From Antilocapra americana (taxonomy: Eukaryota; Chordata; Mammalia; Artiodactyla; Antilocapridae), in the NCBI GenBank assembly GCA_007570785.1, contig ML664199.1, positions 23,519,907 to 23,583,906 of the forward strand: a stretch of DNA of 64,000 nucleotides, written 5' to 3'. Under the pieces are notes generated by a model. The model did not search any database, was not told the origin of the DNA, and saw nothing but the letters and a program-made list of their open reading frames with translations. This document shows positions 35,430 through 47,035 of the stretch, piece after piece. The position numbers and the translations under genes were made by a program. The stretch's first letter is position 1. Each line of letters opens with the position of its first letter.

Positions 35430-36030
35430 ATGCAGCAGTATTTATGAGCATATACTTACTGTGTGTCAGTCCTGTGCTAAGAACTAGGGATAGTGGCTAC
35501 ACTCCTAGAGTTTAGGGGGTAGAGATAAGATACTTCACGAAATAGACTGCTGTGCAGTGGGCAGCATGAGTTCCAACGGGAATTCAGAGAATAGATGCCT
35601 AATCTACCCTTCAGGTGAGGGGAGGGGAAATCAGGAGATACCTCTCCAAAGAAAGTAGCATTTGAGGTATAGAGCTGAAGTAGAGGTTAGTCATAGGAAA
35701 GGGGTGACATTGTTCTAGGAAAGTGGAGACAGAATAAAGAAAGCCTGGAGATAAGAGGATTTGAATCTCTCATGGAAAGGCAAGTGTAATAGATTGATGC
35801 ACCTGGAATAGAGTCAGAGTAGCAGGAAAAGATGTGCGATGAAGCTCTGGAGACACAGGCTTTGATCCTAAGGACAATGATGAACCTCTGAAGGGTGTTA
35901 AATGGAACAGTGGCATGAATACAATGTCTAGAATATTTTTTCTGGAAAGAATGGACCAAAGAGACTGGATATACATGGTGACCATTAAGACACTTGTTGG
36001 GTTGAGTGAGAATAATGGAGGGAAATAGAT
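35430..36030 (-). mobile_element. L2 LINE 3' fragment, antisense
   Basis: It starts with 'acttactgtgtgtcagtcctg' and 'gctaagaactagggatag', continues through 'gagataccttctcc'-like and 'ggaatagagtcagagtagc' and reaches 'gaatggaccaaagagactgg', following reversed L2. The frame at 35687-35959 (-) is an L2 relic. Confidence 0.6.
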
Positions 36031-36048
36031 TTCAGTTAGGAGATACAG

Positions 36049-36358
36049 GACTTCCCTGATAGCTCAGTTGGTTAAGAATCCACCTGCAATGCAGGAGACC
36101 CAGGTTTGATTCCTGGGTCGGGAAGATCTGCTGAAGAAGGGATAGGTTACCCACTCCAGTATCCTTGGGCTTCCCTTGTGGCTCAGCTGGTAATGAATCC
36201 ACCCACAAGGTGGGAGACCTGGGTTCAATGCCTGGGTTGGGAAGATCATCTGCAGAAGGAAAAGACTATCCACTCCAGTATTCTGGCCTGGAGAATTCTA
36301 TGGACTGTATAGTCCAAGGGGTCACAAAGAGTCAGATACAACTGAGTGACTTTCACTT
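36049..36358 (+). mobile_element. Dimeric Bov-tA SINE
   Basis: Two tRNA-derived units (heads at about 36049 and 36166) and one Bov-A half, flanked by taggagataca at about 36038 and 36359. Confidence 0.9.
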
Positions 36359-36568
36359 TAGGAGATACAACTTTTCAGGACTTGATTGGGTTTTAGGGAT
36401 GAGGGAGGAGAGAAAAGTACTGGATGATGTACAGTTTCTGACAGATGATACATCTGAATAATTATAACATCTTTGTGCATATATGTGGAGAATAACACTC
36501 AAGGCAACCCTTGCTATCCAAACTCAGGAACTTGATATTCAAAAAATTTTTGGATAATTTCTTTTTAC

Positions 36569-36722
36569 TTCAGTTCAGTTCAGTCGCTCAGTCATGTGCA
36601 ACTCTTTGTGACCCCATGGACTGCAGCATGCCAGGCTTCCCTGTCTATTGTCAACCCCCAGAGTTTGCTCAAACTCACGTCCACTGAGTCAGTGATGCCA
36701 TCCAACCATCTCATCCTCTTTC
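36569..36722 (-). mobile_element. BovB 3' terminal fragment
   Basis: 'cagttcagttcagtcgctc', 'gaccccatggactgcagc', 'gatgccatccaaccatctc': the antisense terminal 150 bp of BovB. Confidence 0.88.
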
Positions 36723-36849
36723 TATCTAAACTCCTGCCATTAGTTGAAACTCAAGAACAAATAGATTTGAATAACGCGATTTCTTTGGATTTCCTACCTA
36801 AATCTAGAAACTGAAATTCAGGATTTAGATAGTAGTGCATTTGTAGTAT

Positions 36850-36985
36850 ATTTATTTTTAATATTTTCTTGGTTGTACCATGCAGCATATGGGATCTTAG
36901 TTCCCTAGCCAGGGATCAAACTTACGCCCCTTGTAGTGGACGTGCAGAGACCCAACTACTGGCCAGCCAAGGAAGTGTTCCTGGG
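36850..36985 (-). mobile_element. CHR-2-like SINE
   Basis: 'ggttgtaccatgcagc', 'gggatcttagttccctagcc', 'ggccagccaaggaagtg'. Confidence 0.78.
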
Positions 36986-36989
36986 TTCT

Positions 36990-37335
36990 GTTTTTTTGTT
37001 TGTTTGAATTTGGTTGTGTTGGGTCTTTGCTGTTGCACACCAGCCTTCTCTAGGTTTGGTGATCGGGGATTACTCTTTTTGCAGTGCATGGGCTTCTCAT
37101 TTTGGTGGCTACTCTTGTTGTGGAGCACAGGCTCCAGGGTGCATGGGCTTCAGGAGTTGCAGCATGTGAGCAGAGTAGTTGTAACTCCTGGGCTCTAGAG
37201 CCTGGGCTTGGTAGTTGTGGCACATGGGCTTAGCTGCTCCACAGTAGGTGGAATCTTCCCAGACCAGGGATCAAACCCATTTCCTCTGCGTTGGCAAGTG
37301 GATTCCTATCCACTGTACCACCAGGGAATCCCCTG
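36990..37335 (-). mobile_element. CHR-1-like SINE
   Basis: A full-length antisense copy with 'gttgtgttgggtctttgctg' through 'accaccagggaatcccc'. Flanks ctgggttctg (about 36973) and cctggttctg (about 37332) are a target duplication. Confidence 0.88.
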
Positions 37336-38555
37336 GTTCTGCTTTTTAAAGAAAGTTTTGTTTTGTTCTCTTCCTTGCCATGTAAGTTCAATATTTTAGA
37401 TTAAAAATTCTATATAATGAGATACAAAGTTTATATTTTAATCAGTTGGTATTTATGAGAGCTCCCAAGACATTTGGTATATTAAATGTACTTGTGTGAC
37501 AAATTTAAACTTATATGAATAGCTGTTTTTTAGTATTTTAGTTTTACATAATTGGCATGTTAAGAATTAAGGAAATATATTTTCTGTCCAGTGATCAATT
37601 GAAAAAAATCTATTATCTTTACAAAAACCAATACAATTTTTAAAATACTCAGCACCCATTCTAAGATTTCAATTAAAAAAAACAAAACAAACTTGATTTT
37701 AGTAATAAAATACTTTTAGCAGAGTTTTAAAATAAAAATTCCATATTCACTTCTGGTATAATAAAGATTTTTATAACTGCTTGACTTATATGACTATCAT
37801 GTTTTTTCTCAAATTTGACTTAAAATGTGTGTGAAAATATCCAAAAATATCAGTGATGATTCTCTGGTATTCCAACATAGTTTTTCAGAGTCAGAGGTGA
37901 CAATATATATCAAATGTCAAGGACTTTTTGAGATTTGTGAGGTTTCAAAATGTTGAAATATGACTGAAAACTGCAATAACATTTATATGGGATTGGATAA
38001 TAGGAAAATTTTTAATTTTAATGTTTTATTTCTCAGCAAGAATTCCTTGAGTGATAGATCACTAGCATTCCCTTCCATAAAGCAAAAACATAAGTTTTTC
38101 CATAGACCACCAGACACGTTTGGACCTCTAGGGTATATAGATTTCAGATAAGCTTATACTTACATGTAATGTCTCTATCACCTACTTCTCAACATCTCCT
38201 AAACTCTCACAACATCCATTCCTCTCAGCTAATGCCCCATCCCACTCCATTTTTTACTGAAAAAAAAAATCCCATCTCTTTTCACTACATATATATAATT
38301 TACCTACACCTGCAGCCACCTTCTCCATGCCTCCTGCATAGAAATTAATTTTGTTTGTGCCTGGATCCTCTGGGCTGTCACCTTGCCAAGAATGCCACTC
38401 CCCTCTCCTACATCAGCTCTATCAGGACATGCCACCCCCAAATATGCCTTTTTGGTATATTATTTTGAGCCGAAGGCAATTAAGAAACAGCAGATGTAGG
38501 AAGAGCTCTTTGACTTCCTTTTCTCCTACCTAAAAACAGGCCATAAAATTTTCCA
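37336..38555. other. A+T-rich sequence with no gene
   Basis: No repeat family was recognised to about 38160. About 38160-38555 is C-rich and may be the upstream part of the LTR fragment that follows. Confidence 0.35.
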
Positions 38556-38559
38556 CGAG

Positions 38560-38965
38560 AAAGGTGTTCTCCGTGTACCAGGAAGAGAAGAAAGCCCTTA
38601 TCACCATAGACTGGGAATCAATGCTGAAATGGATCTCTACAAACTTACTAAATAAAATAACTCATCTATTTCAACCTGCCCCCATACATGTCCTAGCCAC
38701 TTTCCTATAATTTACTATACCAGCTCAAACCTCTTTGTCATCTCTTCACAAGTTTATTGTGTCTTTGTCTAAAAGGCATAAAAGCTTTCTAATCCGGTCA
38801 CTTCTTCATATCTTCGGTTTCTAGTGAAGGGCCCATGTGAATGTAAAAATTTAACAAAACTTGTATGCTTTTCTTATGCTCATCTAAATGTCAGCTTAAT
38901 TCAGCTGGGTCTCCAGCTGAACCCAGAGGGTAGAGGAGAATTTTCCCCCTCTCCATACCCATCAG
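38560..38965 (+). mobile_element. Ancient class I LTR fragment
   Basis: 'aaaggcataaaagctttc', 'gtcacttcttcatatc', 'ctagtgaagggcccatgtg', 'aatttaacaaaacttgtatg', 'gctgaacccagagggtag' follow the R/U5 order of MER-type class I LTRs as I remember it. It is unrelated to the provirus at 12774. Confidence 0.5.
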
Positions 38966-39685
38966 CTTCAAAACATGTCTCAACTCATACTTTAAATCAT
39001 TCCTCTTGACTCAACATTTACCCTTCAGCCACTATTCCATTTTGCCATTCTCCCTTACAGCAAAGCTTGAATTTTTCCTCAGCAGTGGTCTTCAAAGTTG
39101 TTTTTTTTTTTTTTGCCTGCAACACCCTGGGAGATTTGGTAAAGGCTACATACCCCCTTAGTTTCCCTTTGACAAACATTTTTAGTTTAACATTTAAATT
39201 TTTTCATGCTGTTTATATAGTTGGAAAGGCTGTAATTTCCAGAATATTGTTTGTATTGGTGTTTTAACACTGCCACATCGTTCTTTAAAATATATTCAGT
39301 ACATCTAAATATGATACTCATCATTCACTAAAAAACCAAAGACTATTTAAAAAGCTCATCTTTAGCACACAAATTTTATTATTTAAAATCAATAAAATTA
39401 TTAATTTTTAAAATAATTATTCATTATTCTTTTTAACTACTAGTTCTAATTTACTTCCCTCACAGAATTTTACCCTAATGTAATATATCTTTTGCTTCAA
39501 AGTCTTTTATTGATTACCTATCATACTTCTTTGAAAAACAGTATATGAAATTAAAATATTTACAGTTTTCCTGTGACCAGAAGCATCTAAAAGTTAAACA
39601 CTGTCTTGTGGGTTCACTGTAATTATTAAAACATAGCAGAGCAAAATCACACTGAAGTAAAATTTTATTAGAAATGCTATCTTTT
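38966..39685. other. No recognised feature
   Basis: A+T-rich with a T-run at 39102-39114. Confidence 0.35.
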
Positions 39686-39689
39686 TAAC

Positions 39690-39857
39690 AAAGCATTTAT
39701 TTGGCTGTGCCAGGTCTTAGTTGAGGCATGCGGGATCTTTAGCTGTGGCATGCAAACTCTTAGTTGGGGCATGTTGGATGTAGTTCCCTGACCATGGATG
39801 AAACCCAGACCCTCTGCATTGGGAGTCTTAGCCACTAGACCACCAGAGAAATCCTGG
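39690..39857 (-). mobile_element. CHR-family SINE
   Basis: 'ttggctgtgccaggtcttag', 'gcatgcgggatctttagc', 'gtcttagccactagaccacc', shorter than the CHR-1 copies. Confidence 0.8.
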
Positions 39858-39887
39858 AAATCATATCTTAATGAAGCGAGTAGATTC

Positions 39888-40055
39888 TTTTTTTTTTTTT
39901 TTTGGTTGGCTTACATATGTTTTTCTCTCTTTTATTTTTTGTCTTTTTTTGGCCACATGGTTTGTGAGATCTTAGTTCCATAACCAGGGAACAAACCTGG
40001 TCCCTCGGCAGTGAAAGCTTGGAGTCCTAACCACTGGATCACCAGGAATTTTCCT
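39888..40055 (-). mobile_element. CHR-2-like SINE
   Basis: An 18-T run (tail in antisense), 'ttttggccacatggtttgtg', 'ggagtcctaaccactggatc' and 'accaggaattttcc'. Confidence 0.85.
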
Positions 40056-41640
40056 GATTGGCTTATGTTTTTGAGCGTAACTTACTGCTCAGAATGCTGG
40101 GCTCAGTATCAGTTTATATTCCAATCTTTCATTTTTATGTAATAAGAAACTTGTTCACATTACTAAGTATAAGAAATTGATACAGCAATATCAGTCATTT
40201 CTTTGGACTCTTAATGCCCCAAATGACTCTTGTACTGTCATCACATTATTACCTGTCATCTTCTTCAATTTGGTTGAAAGGAAAGACTATGAAAACACCA
40301 ATGTTCAAAATAACTTTGAACGTCCGGATTGGGGAGACTCTTCCCAGCATGCGCTGTTGGGTCCTGGCTGCGGTCAACAGTTTCTGCTTTTCCAATTCAG
40401 TGTTGTGAATTGTCCCCTCTGCTTGTCATCCCTGAACATTTTACATCGTGGGCAATATGCTGTTGTTATACAAAAAGATGGACGCCTTCTTCTTTAAGAA
40501 AGGGAAAAGGAGTGACTGAAAGCTGACGTGGGAAAGGGGAAGCTATATCCTAAACACAGGCCTGCTCTTGGGAAGAGTGTTTTTAGAAAAACACAGTTTT
40601 AGAAAAGAGTACATATGAAACTGAGGACCTGAAAATCGGTCCCTTGGAAAGTATTTGTGTGCCCTAGTTTGAAGGCCACTGGTATACACATGCTTTTTCT
40701 ACTGACTCCTATTCCCTTAAAATGCTTCTAATTGCACCTCTGTCCCCACAATGCCATTGAACATGCTTTATCAATGGCCATCAATAATATCTATGTTGCT
40801 AAATTCCAATAAATATCAAGTAAGAAATAGTTAAAGCTTCAGGAAAAAGAAATTATAATGTAGAAGTCTGACCCAAAGTAGCTATTAAAGAATTTACCCT
40901 CACAGTGGTCAAACATAGTAAGTGCATTTTATAAATAACATTAATAAAGGCCAGGACACAGGATACACTAGTTTAGGGACAGGTCTCCTGGTCCAACTGG
41001 CTCCAACCAGGAGTGGGTCGTGATGCAAAGCTGCATTTACACAGCCATGGCTTCAGTTTATTTTCTGAAATAAGCTGTCCTATTAGAACGTTGATGAAGC
41101 ATCTGGCTAGGTATGGATAGCTTCTGAAATGGTAGGAAAAGCTGCACACTTTAAAGAAACCTTTGGCTCAGCCATCACCATCTCCCCCACTTCGTACAGC
41201 TACTATCTGACATTCCAAACTTATTTAGACAGAGAAATTTAAAATATGCTTGGCAGGGCTTATTTTAAAAATTCTCTGGTCTCTAAAGAAACTTCTTCAG
41301 GCTATATATAACCAGCTATTGAACACAAGATGCTTTGCAGGATGAGGAGAGTGGAGCTAACGTTATAGCTTATTGGGGGAAACAGTCTTTGAGCAACCAG
41401 AACCACCTCTCTAAGGATTCAGTTTAAAAACCTTGGGCACTGTCTCTAGAGCTCTCAAAAAGTCTCACAAAATGCAGAAACGTGACTGGAGCAGCATCCT
41501 TTTTGGAATCAATGGTATCTTTCAGTAAGGTTTAATTCTCCATCACATCATCCAAACCGGAAAAGCATCTTTTTCTCTGTGAATAATAGATTCCCGCCAC
41601 CCCTGGTCCCCAGCCTTTTCTCTCTGTGCGTCTCTGTCTA
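40056..41640. other. Long stretch without recognised repeat or gene
   Basis: The open frame at 40177-40497 (106 codons, +) covers a locally G+C-richer patch (40320-40440), but no splice sites, domain or homology are evident. About 40720-40815 may be an old repeat. Confidence 0.35.
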
Positions 41641-41690
41641 TATATATACATATATATATAGTTTACTATATAATATATAGTTTACTATTA
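41640..41690. repeat. (TA)n-rich low-complexity tract
   Basis: 'tatatatatacatatatata' followed by a short 'agtttactata' direct repeat. Confidence 0.8.
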
Positions 41691-41964
41691 AACTCCTGAC
41701 ACGCTTGAAAGTCATTTATCATCTATTTCGTCCTCAATATAAAGCATCAATTTGAAACACTCGCTTTAGACACTGTTGAGAGAGGCCGTGATGAATACCC
41801 GCTGATTTGATGCAGTGGGGTGTTTTGTTTGTTTAACAGCCATGGGAAGAAGTCTGGTTTTGTAGTGGAATTCCTTCTTCAAGTTGGGGACGTTTTCCAA
41901 CTGCAGGTGCCCAGGTGACAGCCTCACAGATGCAAAAGCCTTCAGTTTTTCTCTGGGAAATGTC

Positions 41965-42145
41965 CCAGGAGGGCGGGTTTAGGAGCATGCGCAACAGATG
42001 TTCATTTAGGAAACCGCTGAGCATGCGCACACAGACCTCCGGCTGGGGCGACTTAGGAGCATGCGCTGGTCCCGGCTCCTGGCGTACCCGGTCGGAGAAT
42101 CGTGGTGTAGCTCACGGCCCCCCCGTGACCGGATTCCAGACTCCT
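41965..42145. promoter_or_regulatory. Small CpG-rich cluster with three GCATGCGC motifs
   Basis: Three copies of gagcatgcgc lie at 41983-41992, 42019-42028 and 42057-42066, with a GC box (gggcggg, 41971-41977) and many CpGs in an otherwise CpG-poor region. GCATGCGC is the core half of the NRF1 site. It could be a small promoter or enhancer. No exon or splice site is assigned. Confidence 0.45.
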
Positions 42146-42224
42146 GGAAGAAAGACTCGAGTTTCAGCATCTATTTTTCCTTCTTGAATCATTTCCCCCC
42201 CCACCACCAAATACAAATATATAT

Positions 42225-43280
42225 TGAATACTCACTGTAAAATATAGAACAATTTATATTCAAAACCCACTAGAAAAATAGGCAAAGAACCTGGGAACAA
42301 AGACTTCACAGAAAAATGATTACAAATAGGCCTCAAACATACAAAAAATGTTGAGCATCAGTTGTAAGGAAAAAGTGAAAGTGTTACTTGCTCACTCGTG
42401 TCCTCTTTGTGGCCCCATGGACTATATAGCCCGCCAAGCTCCTCTGTCCATGGAATTCTCCAGGCAAGAATACTGGAGTGGGTTGCCATTCCCTTTCTCC
42501 AGGGGATCTTTTAGACCCAGGGATCGAACCCAGGTCTCCTGCGTTGCAGGTGGATTCTTAACCAATGTAGCCACCAGGGAAGCTGCACTGAGTTACTGTT
42601 ATGTATTTATTGGCTTGGCAAACAAGGAAACGTCTGGAGACATACTCTGTAAGAGGATATGGGGAAACAGGCACTGCCTCAGTGCAGATGGAAGAGGAGA
42701 ATGTCACAACCCTTAGTGTTTACCAAACCATAGCTGTATTTAGGCTTTGATTCAACTAAACCCATCTTTGAGGAATTCTTACACTTGCTTACATATGAAA
42801 TGATGTATGAGGCTGTTGGTTGTAATTAAGTTGAAAATTACCCAAATAACCATCAGAGGGCTGATTTTAAAAACTGTAATACATATGGACAGTGGAGCAT
42901 TATGCAGCTGTGAGAAAGAATGAGGAAGTTCCCTGTGTACTGATAAGGAAAGAGCTCCAGGATGTCTTGCTATGTTAAAACGCTCTTATACTTGGGCTTT
43001 TTAACTTAGCAAGTAAGATATGCCTTTTGTGTAGGAAAGGAGAGTAAGATTTTATGATCCTTTCTTGTTTCCACATAAATAAATTCTGAGAAGATACACA
43101 GGAAATGAATAATCATGATTCTTGTGGGGTGGAGGGAAAGACAGACCAGGTGAGGGACTTCTCAATGAATGTGCTATAATTTATTGGTTTTTGAACTAGG
43201 TGAATGTTATCCATTAGAAGTAAAAACTTATAACTTTAAAAATGTTCAGAAATATGTAATATAAAAGATGAAAATTGTCC
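42225..43280 (+). mobile_element. Old L1 (L1M type) ORF2 end and 3' UTR, split by Bov-tA
   Basis: Sense L1 sequence ('gaaaaataggcaaagaac', then 'aaaacatatgg'-like, 'gagcattatgcagctgtgag', 'gtggggtggagggaaagac') on both sides of the SINE. Confidence 0.65.
42372..42584 (-). mobile_element. Bov-tA SINE
   Basis: 'cctctgtccatggaattctc', 'aagaatactggagtgggttg', 'cagggatcgaacccaggtc', 'ttgcaggtggattcttaacc'. Confidence 0.9.
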
Positions 43281-43346
43281 CTTTCCTTCTAAAGATAACT
43301 ACTATTAAAAAGACCAAGAGCTTTGGTTTTAAAAAACCCTTTCCCA

Positions 43347-43470
43347 GGACTTCCCTGGTGGTCTAGTGGTTAGGAATCCACCTGCCAATGCAGGGGACAC
43401 AGGTTTGATCTCTGATCCAGGAAGATCCCACATGCCACAGAGCAACTAAGCCCTTGCACCACAACTATCT
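43347..43470 (+). mobile_element. CHR-2-like SINE
   Basis: 'aggacttccctggtggtc', 'aatccacctgccaatgcagg', 'ggtttgatctctgatccagg', 'agagcaactaagccc'. Confidence 0.83.
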
Positions 43471-43577
43471 TTTCCCAACATCTTACTTGATTTAATCTTA
43501 AATGTATTTTAAACATTTAATTATCAGGCATGCTATTTACATGCTTCATAAATATGGAGGAAAAGGTTTTTAAAATT

Positions 43578-43843
43578 TTTGGCCGTGTTGGGTCTCCATT
43601 GCTGTAAGCAGGCTTTCTCTAGTTGTGGGGAGTGGGGCCTGCTCTTCATTTTGGTGCTGGGGCTTCTTATTGTAATGGCTTCTCTTGGTGCAGAGCATGG
43701 GCTCTGGAGCATGCCTTCCAGTAGTCGTGGTGCAGAGGCTTAGTTGCTCCATGGCATGTGGGATCTTCCTGGACCAGGGATCAAACCTGTGTCCCCTGCA
43801 TTGGCAGGTGGATTCCTAACCTCTGGACCATCAGGGAAGTCCC
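43578..43843 (-). mobile_element. CHR-1-like SINE
   Basis: 'ttggccgtgttgggtctcc' to 'ccatcagggaagtccc', full antisense order. Confidence 0.88.
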
Positions 43844-43867
43844 AGGAAAGGATATTTTAAAACTGAA

Positions 43868-44050
43868 AACTCTTGATCTTTTATATTTTTAAATTTATCC
43901 ACCATTTATATTTGTTAGTCATATGAATATCTTCTTGTGTGAAGTGTCCATTCAAGTCTTTTGCCCATTTTCTGTTGGGTTTTCTTTTTCTTATTTATAG
44001 CAGTTCTTTATACTTTCTGAATATATTTCCTTTGTATGTAAACACTTTTG
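43868..44050 (-). mobile_element. Old L1 fragment
   Basis: 'tcaagtcttttgcccatttt', 'tgttgggttttctttttc', 'agcagttctttatac': antisense L1 ORF2 C-terminal region. Confidence 0.65.
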
Positions 44051-44097
44051 GCTTCTTTTTTTACTTTAATATATTTTGATGAACAATAGGTCTTTAT

Positions 44098-44305
44098 AAA
44101 AAATTACTTTTAATTGGAGGATAGTTGCTTTACAATATTGTGTGAGTTTCTGCAGCATAGCAACATGAATCATTCATAGGTATACGTGTGTCTCCTCTCT
44201 CTTGAACTTCTCTCTCACCTCCCACTCCATCCCACCCCTCTAGGTTGTCACAGAGCACCAGATCTGAGCTCCCTGTGTCATACAGCAACTTTCTACTGCT
44301 ATCTA
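44098..44305 (-). mobile_element. L1 3' end, antisense
   Basis: 'aattggaggatagttgc', 'gcaacatgaatcattcatagg', 'cccctctaggttgtcac': the same 3' UTR as the L1 at 18899, with a single copy of the 33-bp unit. Confidence 0.8.
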
Positions 44306-44349
44306 ATTTTACAAATGAATAGAAAGTGTTAATTTTAATATGGTCCAAT

Positions 44350-44900
44350 TATCATTTTTTTAAATGAGTGGTGCTTTTTCTTTGGTATTGTTTAATCTGC
44401 CTTTAAACCTATTTATTGAGTTCTTAATTTCTGGGTTAGTTGCCAAATTTGTCTTTTTTCTTTGAATATATTAAGCATTGCTACTTTAAAATCTATGTCT
44501 GATAACTCCAGTCGCTGGTCCCTCTTTGGCTCTTTTTTTCCCCTTGATTTTTTAATACATCAACTTGTCTCCTTGTATGCCTGGCTAATTTTTTTATTTG
44601 AAATGTGGTTATAGAGATAATTTGAAGCCTCAAAGTAGTGCCCTTTTCCTCAAGAGAGAATTCATGTTTCCTCCTGACAGGTGGCTACGGACACTACCAA
44701 TCTCAGAGCTACTTAATCCATTCCACAACGGAGATAATTCAGAATTGGGCTTTAGTGCTTATGAGGGCCTGTTCAACCTACTCCTAAAGTGTGACCCTTT
44801 GCATCTCAACCCAAGGCCTGAGGATTTGCTTTAGATCATGTTCCCAAACCCCATGAGTCTGTATAAAGCTCTGTTTAGCTTCTCATCTGCATCTTCTGAA
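44350..44900. mobile_element. Probable old L1M sequence
   Basis: 'aaatctatgtctgataactcc' and 'ccccttgattttttaatac' resemble a common L1M region. The open frame at 44598-44834 is probably a relic. Confidence 0.35.
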
Positions 44901-45595
44901 ACTGGAAGTTTGGCCGAGTCCCAAATACTGGACTCAGCTACCTAGACTTCCATCTTTCTATTTTCTCCTGAATCTTGGTACATAATTCTTCATGGCCTTA
45001 TTTGCTCTCACATGCTTTCAAACAGATATTTTAAAATAGTGTGTTTTGAGAGTAAGACGGGGTCTTGGAGCTTTATTGATATGGTAATTTTTAAAATAAT
45101 TTGAAATATTTTACAGCTGATTTCCAGACAGACTTTTTAAAAGCTATTATTGCTCTTTAAACCAGAAACTCTCAGGAATTAAGTGCTATGTGTTGAGGTC
45201 ATGGGTGGCGGAGTTGGAAGTGGAGGGTAGTTGGAGTACCTTCAAGTTGATTGTGATAGCAGTGTGTCTCTTTTGTACTAATACTTCTCTGTCATCATCT
45301 CTAGCTCTCAGTAGTGTTTCATGCAGGTGACCACTATATTCTTCATTTTCTCTGAGACCTTGTTCTTCTGCTCTTTCTCTCTCTCATTTTAATCTCTATT
45401 TTGCTGACTTATTTTCCTTTTCCCAACCTCTGGTTCCCTAGCGCTTAATCTAGAGGTCTCTTCTCTATCTAAATTCTCTTCCCAATTAATCTCATGTGGG
45501 TCTATGAGGTTAAATATTTTCTGGGCAGAAAGATCTCCAATTTACATCACCAGGTATCTTACCATATCTTCTATCCCATTACCTCATTTTTTCCA
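44901..45595. other. No recognised feature
   Basis: Pyrimidine-rich patches around 45300-45490; no gene evidence. Confidence 0.35.
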
Positions 45596-45599
45596 TTAA

Positions 45600-46385
45600 A
45601 AATTTGAGGTAAAACTTACACACAGTGAAGTGCACAAATCTTAAGCATACACCTCAATGAATTTTACATCATGCAGCCACCACCATGATGTAATGCCCAT
45701 CAATACGGGCATTTCTATCATGCCAGAAGGTTCCATTGTGGCCTTTCCAATCAATACCCCCTTCTCAAAGATCTCTGTTATGACTTAAGTTTTGCCTGTT
45801 CTTGAACTTCATATAAATGGAATCAAGAGATCCAACCAGTCCATACTAAAGGAGATCAGTCAGTCCTGGGTGTTCACTAGAAGGACTGATGTTGAAGCTG
45901 AAACTCCAATACTTTGGCCACCAGATGCGAAGAGCTGACTTATTGGAAAAGACCCCGATGCTGGGAAAGATTGAAGGCAGGAGGAGAAGGGGACGACCAA
46001 GGATGAGATAGTTGGATGGCATCACCGACTCGATGGACATGAGTTTGGGTAAACTCCGGGAGTTGGTGATGGACAGGGAGGCCCGGCGTGCTGCAGTTCA
46101 TGGGGTTGCAGAGTCAGAAATGACTGAGGGATTGAAATGAACTGAACTGAACTGATACAGTGTCCATCTTTTTGTGTCTGGCTCCTTTCACTCAACAAAG
46201 TGTTTTAAACATATATCTGTGTTGCTCTGTATATCAGTAGTACATTCTTTTTATTACATAGTATTCCATTATATGACTATTCCCCAGTTTGTTTATTCAT
46301 TTTCCAGTTGTTAGATGTTGCTTTTCCCCCAGTTATATTTTACTATTATGAATAGAGCTGGTATGTCATGAGCAATTTTGTACAT
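45600..46385 (-). mobile_element. Old L1 (L1M type), split by BovB
   Basis: 'tatgcagccaccaccatg'-type and 'cttcatataaatggaatc' precede the BovB; 'tttgtgtctggctcctttc', 'tagtattccattatatgac', 'tgttagatgttgctttt' follow. Confidence 0.7.
45830..46155 (+). mobile_element. BovB 3' fragment
   Basis: 'aaccagtccatactaaagg', 'ccaatactttggccacc', 'gatgctgggaaagattgaag', then 'gaactgaactgaactgata' at the 3' end. Severely 5'-truncated. Confidence 0.92.
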
Positions 46386-46390
46386 CTTTT

Positions 46391-46890
46391 TTTTTTAAAG
46401 ATGTACATTTATTTCTCTTTATCCCACCACACTCTTGGAAGATCTGATTGGATGACTTACATAATAAAACATTCTAAGAGAGGAACAATGACCTTGACTT
46501 TTTCAAGTTCTTAAATTCAGTAACAGTTAAAAAAAAAACCAATACCTAAAATAAAGGGTTACAAATATGTGAAGATAACTGAAATCATCAGTTTACAGAA
46601 AATTATAATCTTCTAATCCTAAGAAAATTTTCAAGAGAACTTGCAAATTTTATTGATTCCCTATCCCAATGATTTTCTTTCTTCAAGGCACTTGCAAATC
46701 ATTAGCAACTTCTGGATCAGGTGAAGAAATACTTGCACACATTTGGTTTCTTTATGATGGTTGTAATTGCACCAGGGGGACAAACAGCAATACATGCAGT
46801 GGCTGAGACACTCTCAAACCACAGGTCCAGTGCCTTCTGTCGACTACTCCAGCCTTCTTCAGTGATCTTATTCTTTTCCTTTACTTCATG
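46391..46890 (-). pseudogene. Possible 3' end of a processed retrocopy, parent unknown
   Basis: Read on the minus strand, this ends in AATAAA (within 46403-46415) followed about 12 nt later by a short A-run (T-run 46389-46397), the layout of a retroposed mRNA. Upstream sequence has short protein-like open stretches, but I do not recognise a parent. No clear target duplication. Confidence 0.25.
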
Positions 46891-46892
46891 GC

Positions 46893-46945
46893 TCCTCAGA
46901 ACATGGTCCTCAGGCCAGGAGCATCAGTTTCACTTAGGAGCTGCA
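46893..46945. repeat. MER5-like DNA-transposon fragment
   Basis: 'gtcctcaggccaggagcatc' and 'agtttcacttaggagctg' resemble MER5-type hAT ends. Confidence 0.35.
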
Positions 46946-47035
46946 TTAGTCATTTTCTGTTGTGTGACAATTTATCCCAATATTTATCAACTTAAAACAA
47001 CACACTTGAGACTGTTTAAGAGAATAACCTCTTAA

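Noticed and set aside
40177..40497. A 106-codon open frame in otherwise quiet DNA
   Set aside because: No recognisable motif, start context, splice sites or composition supports it; overlapping frames of similar length exist.
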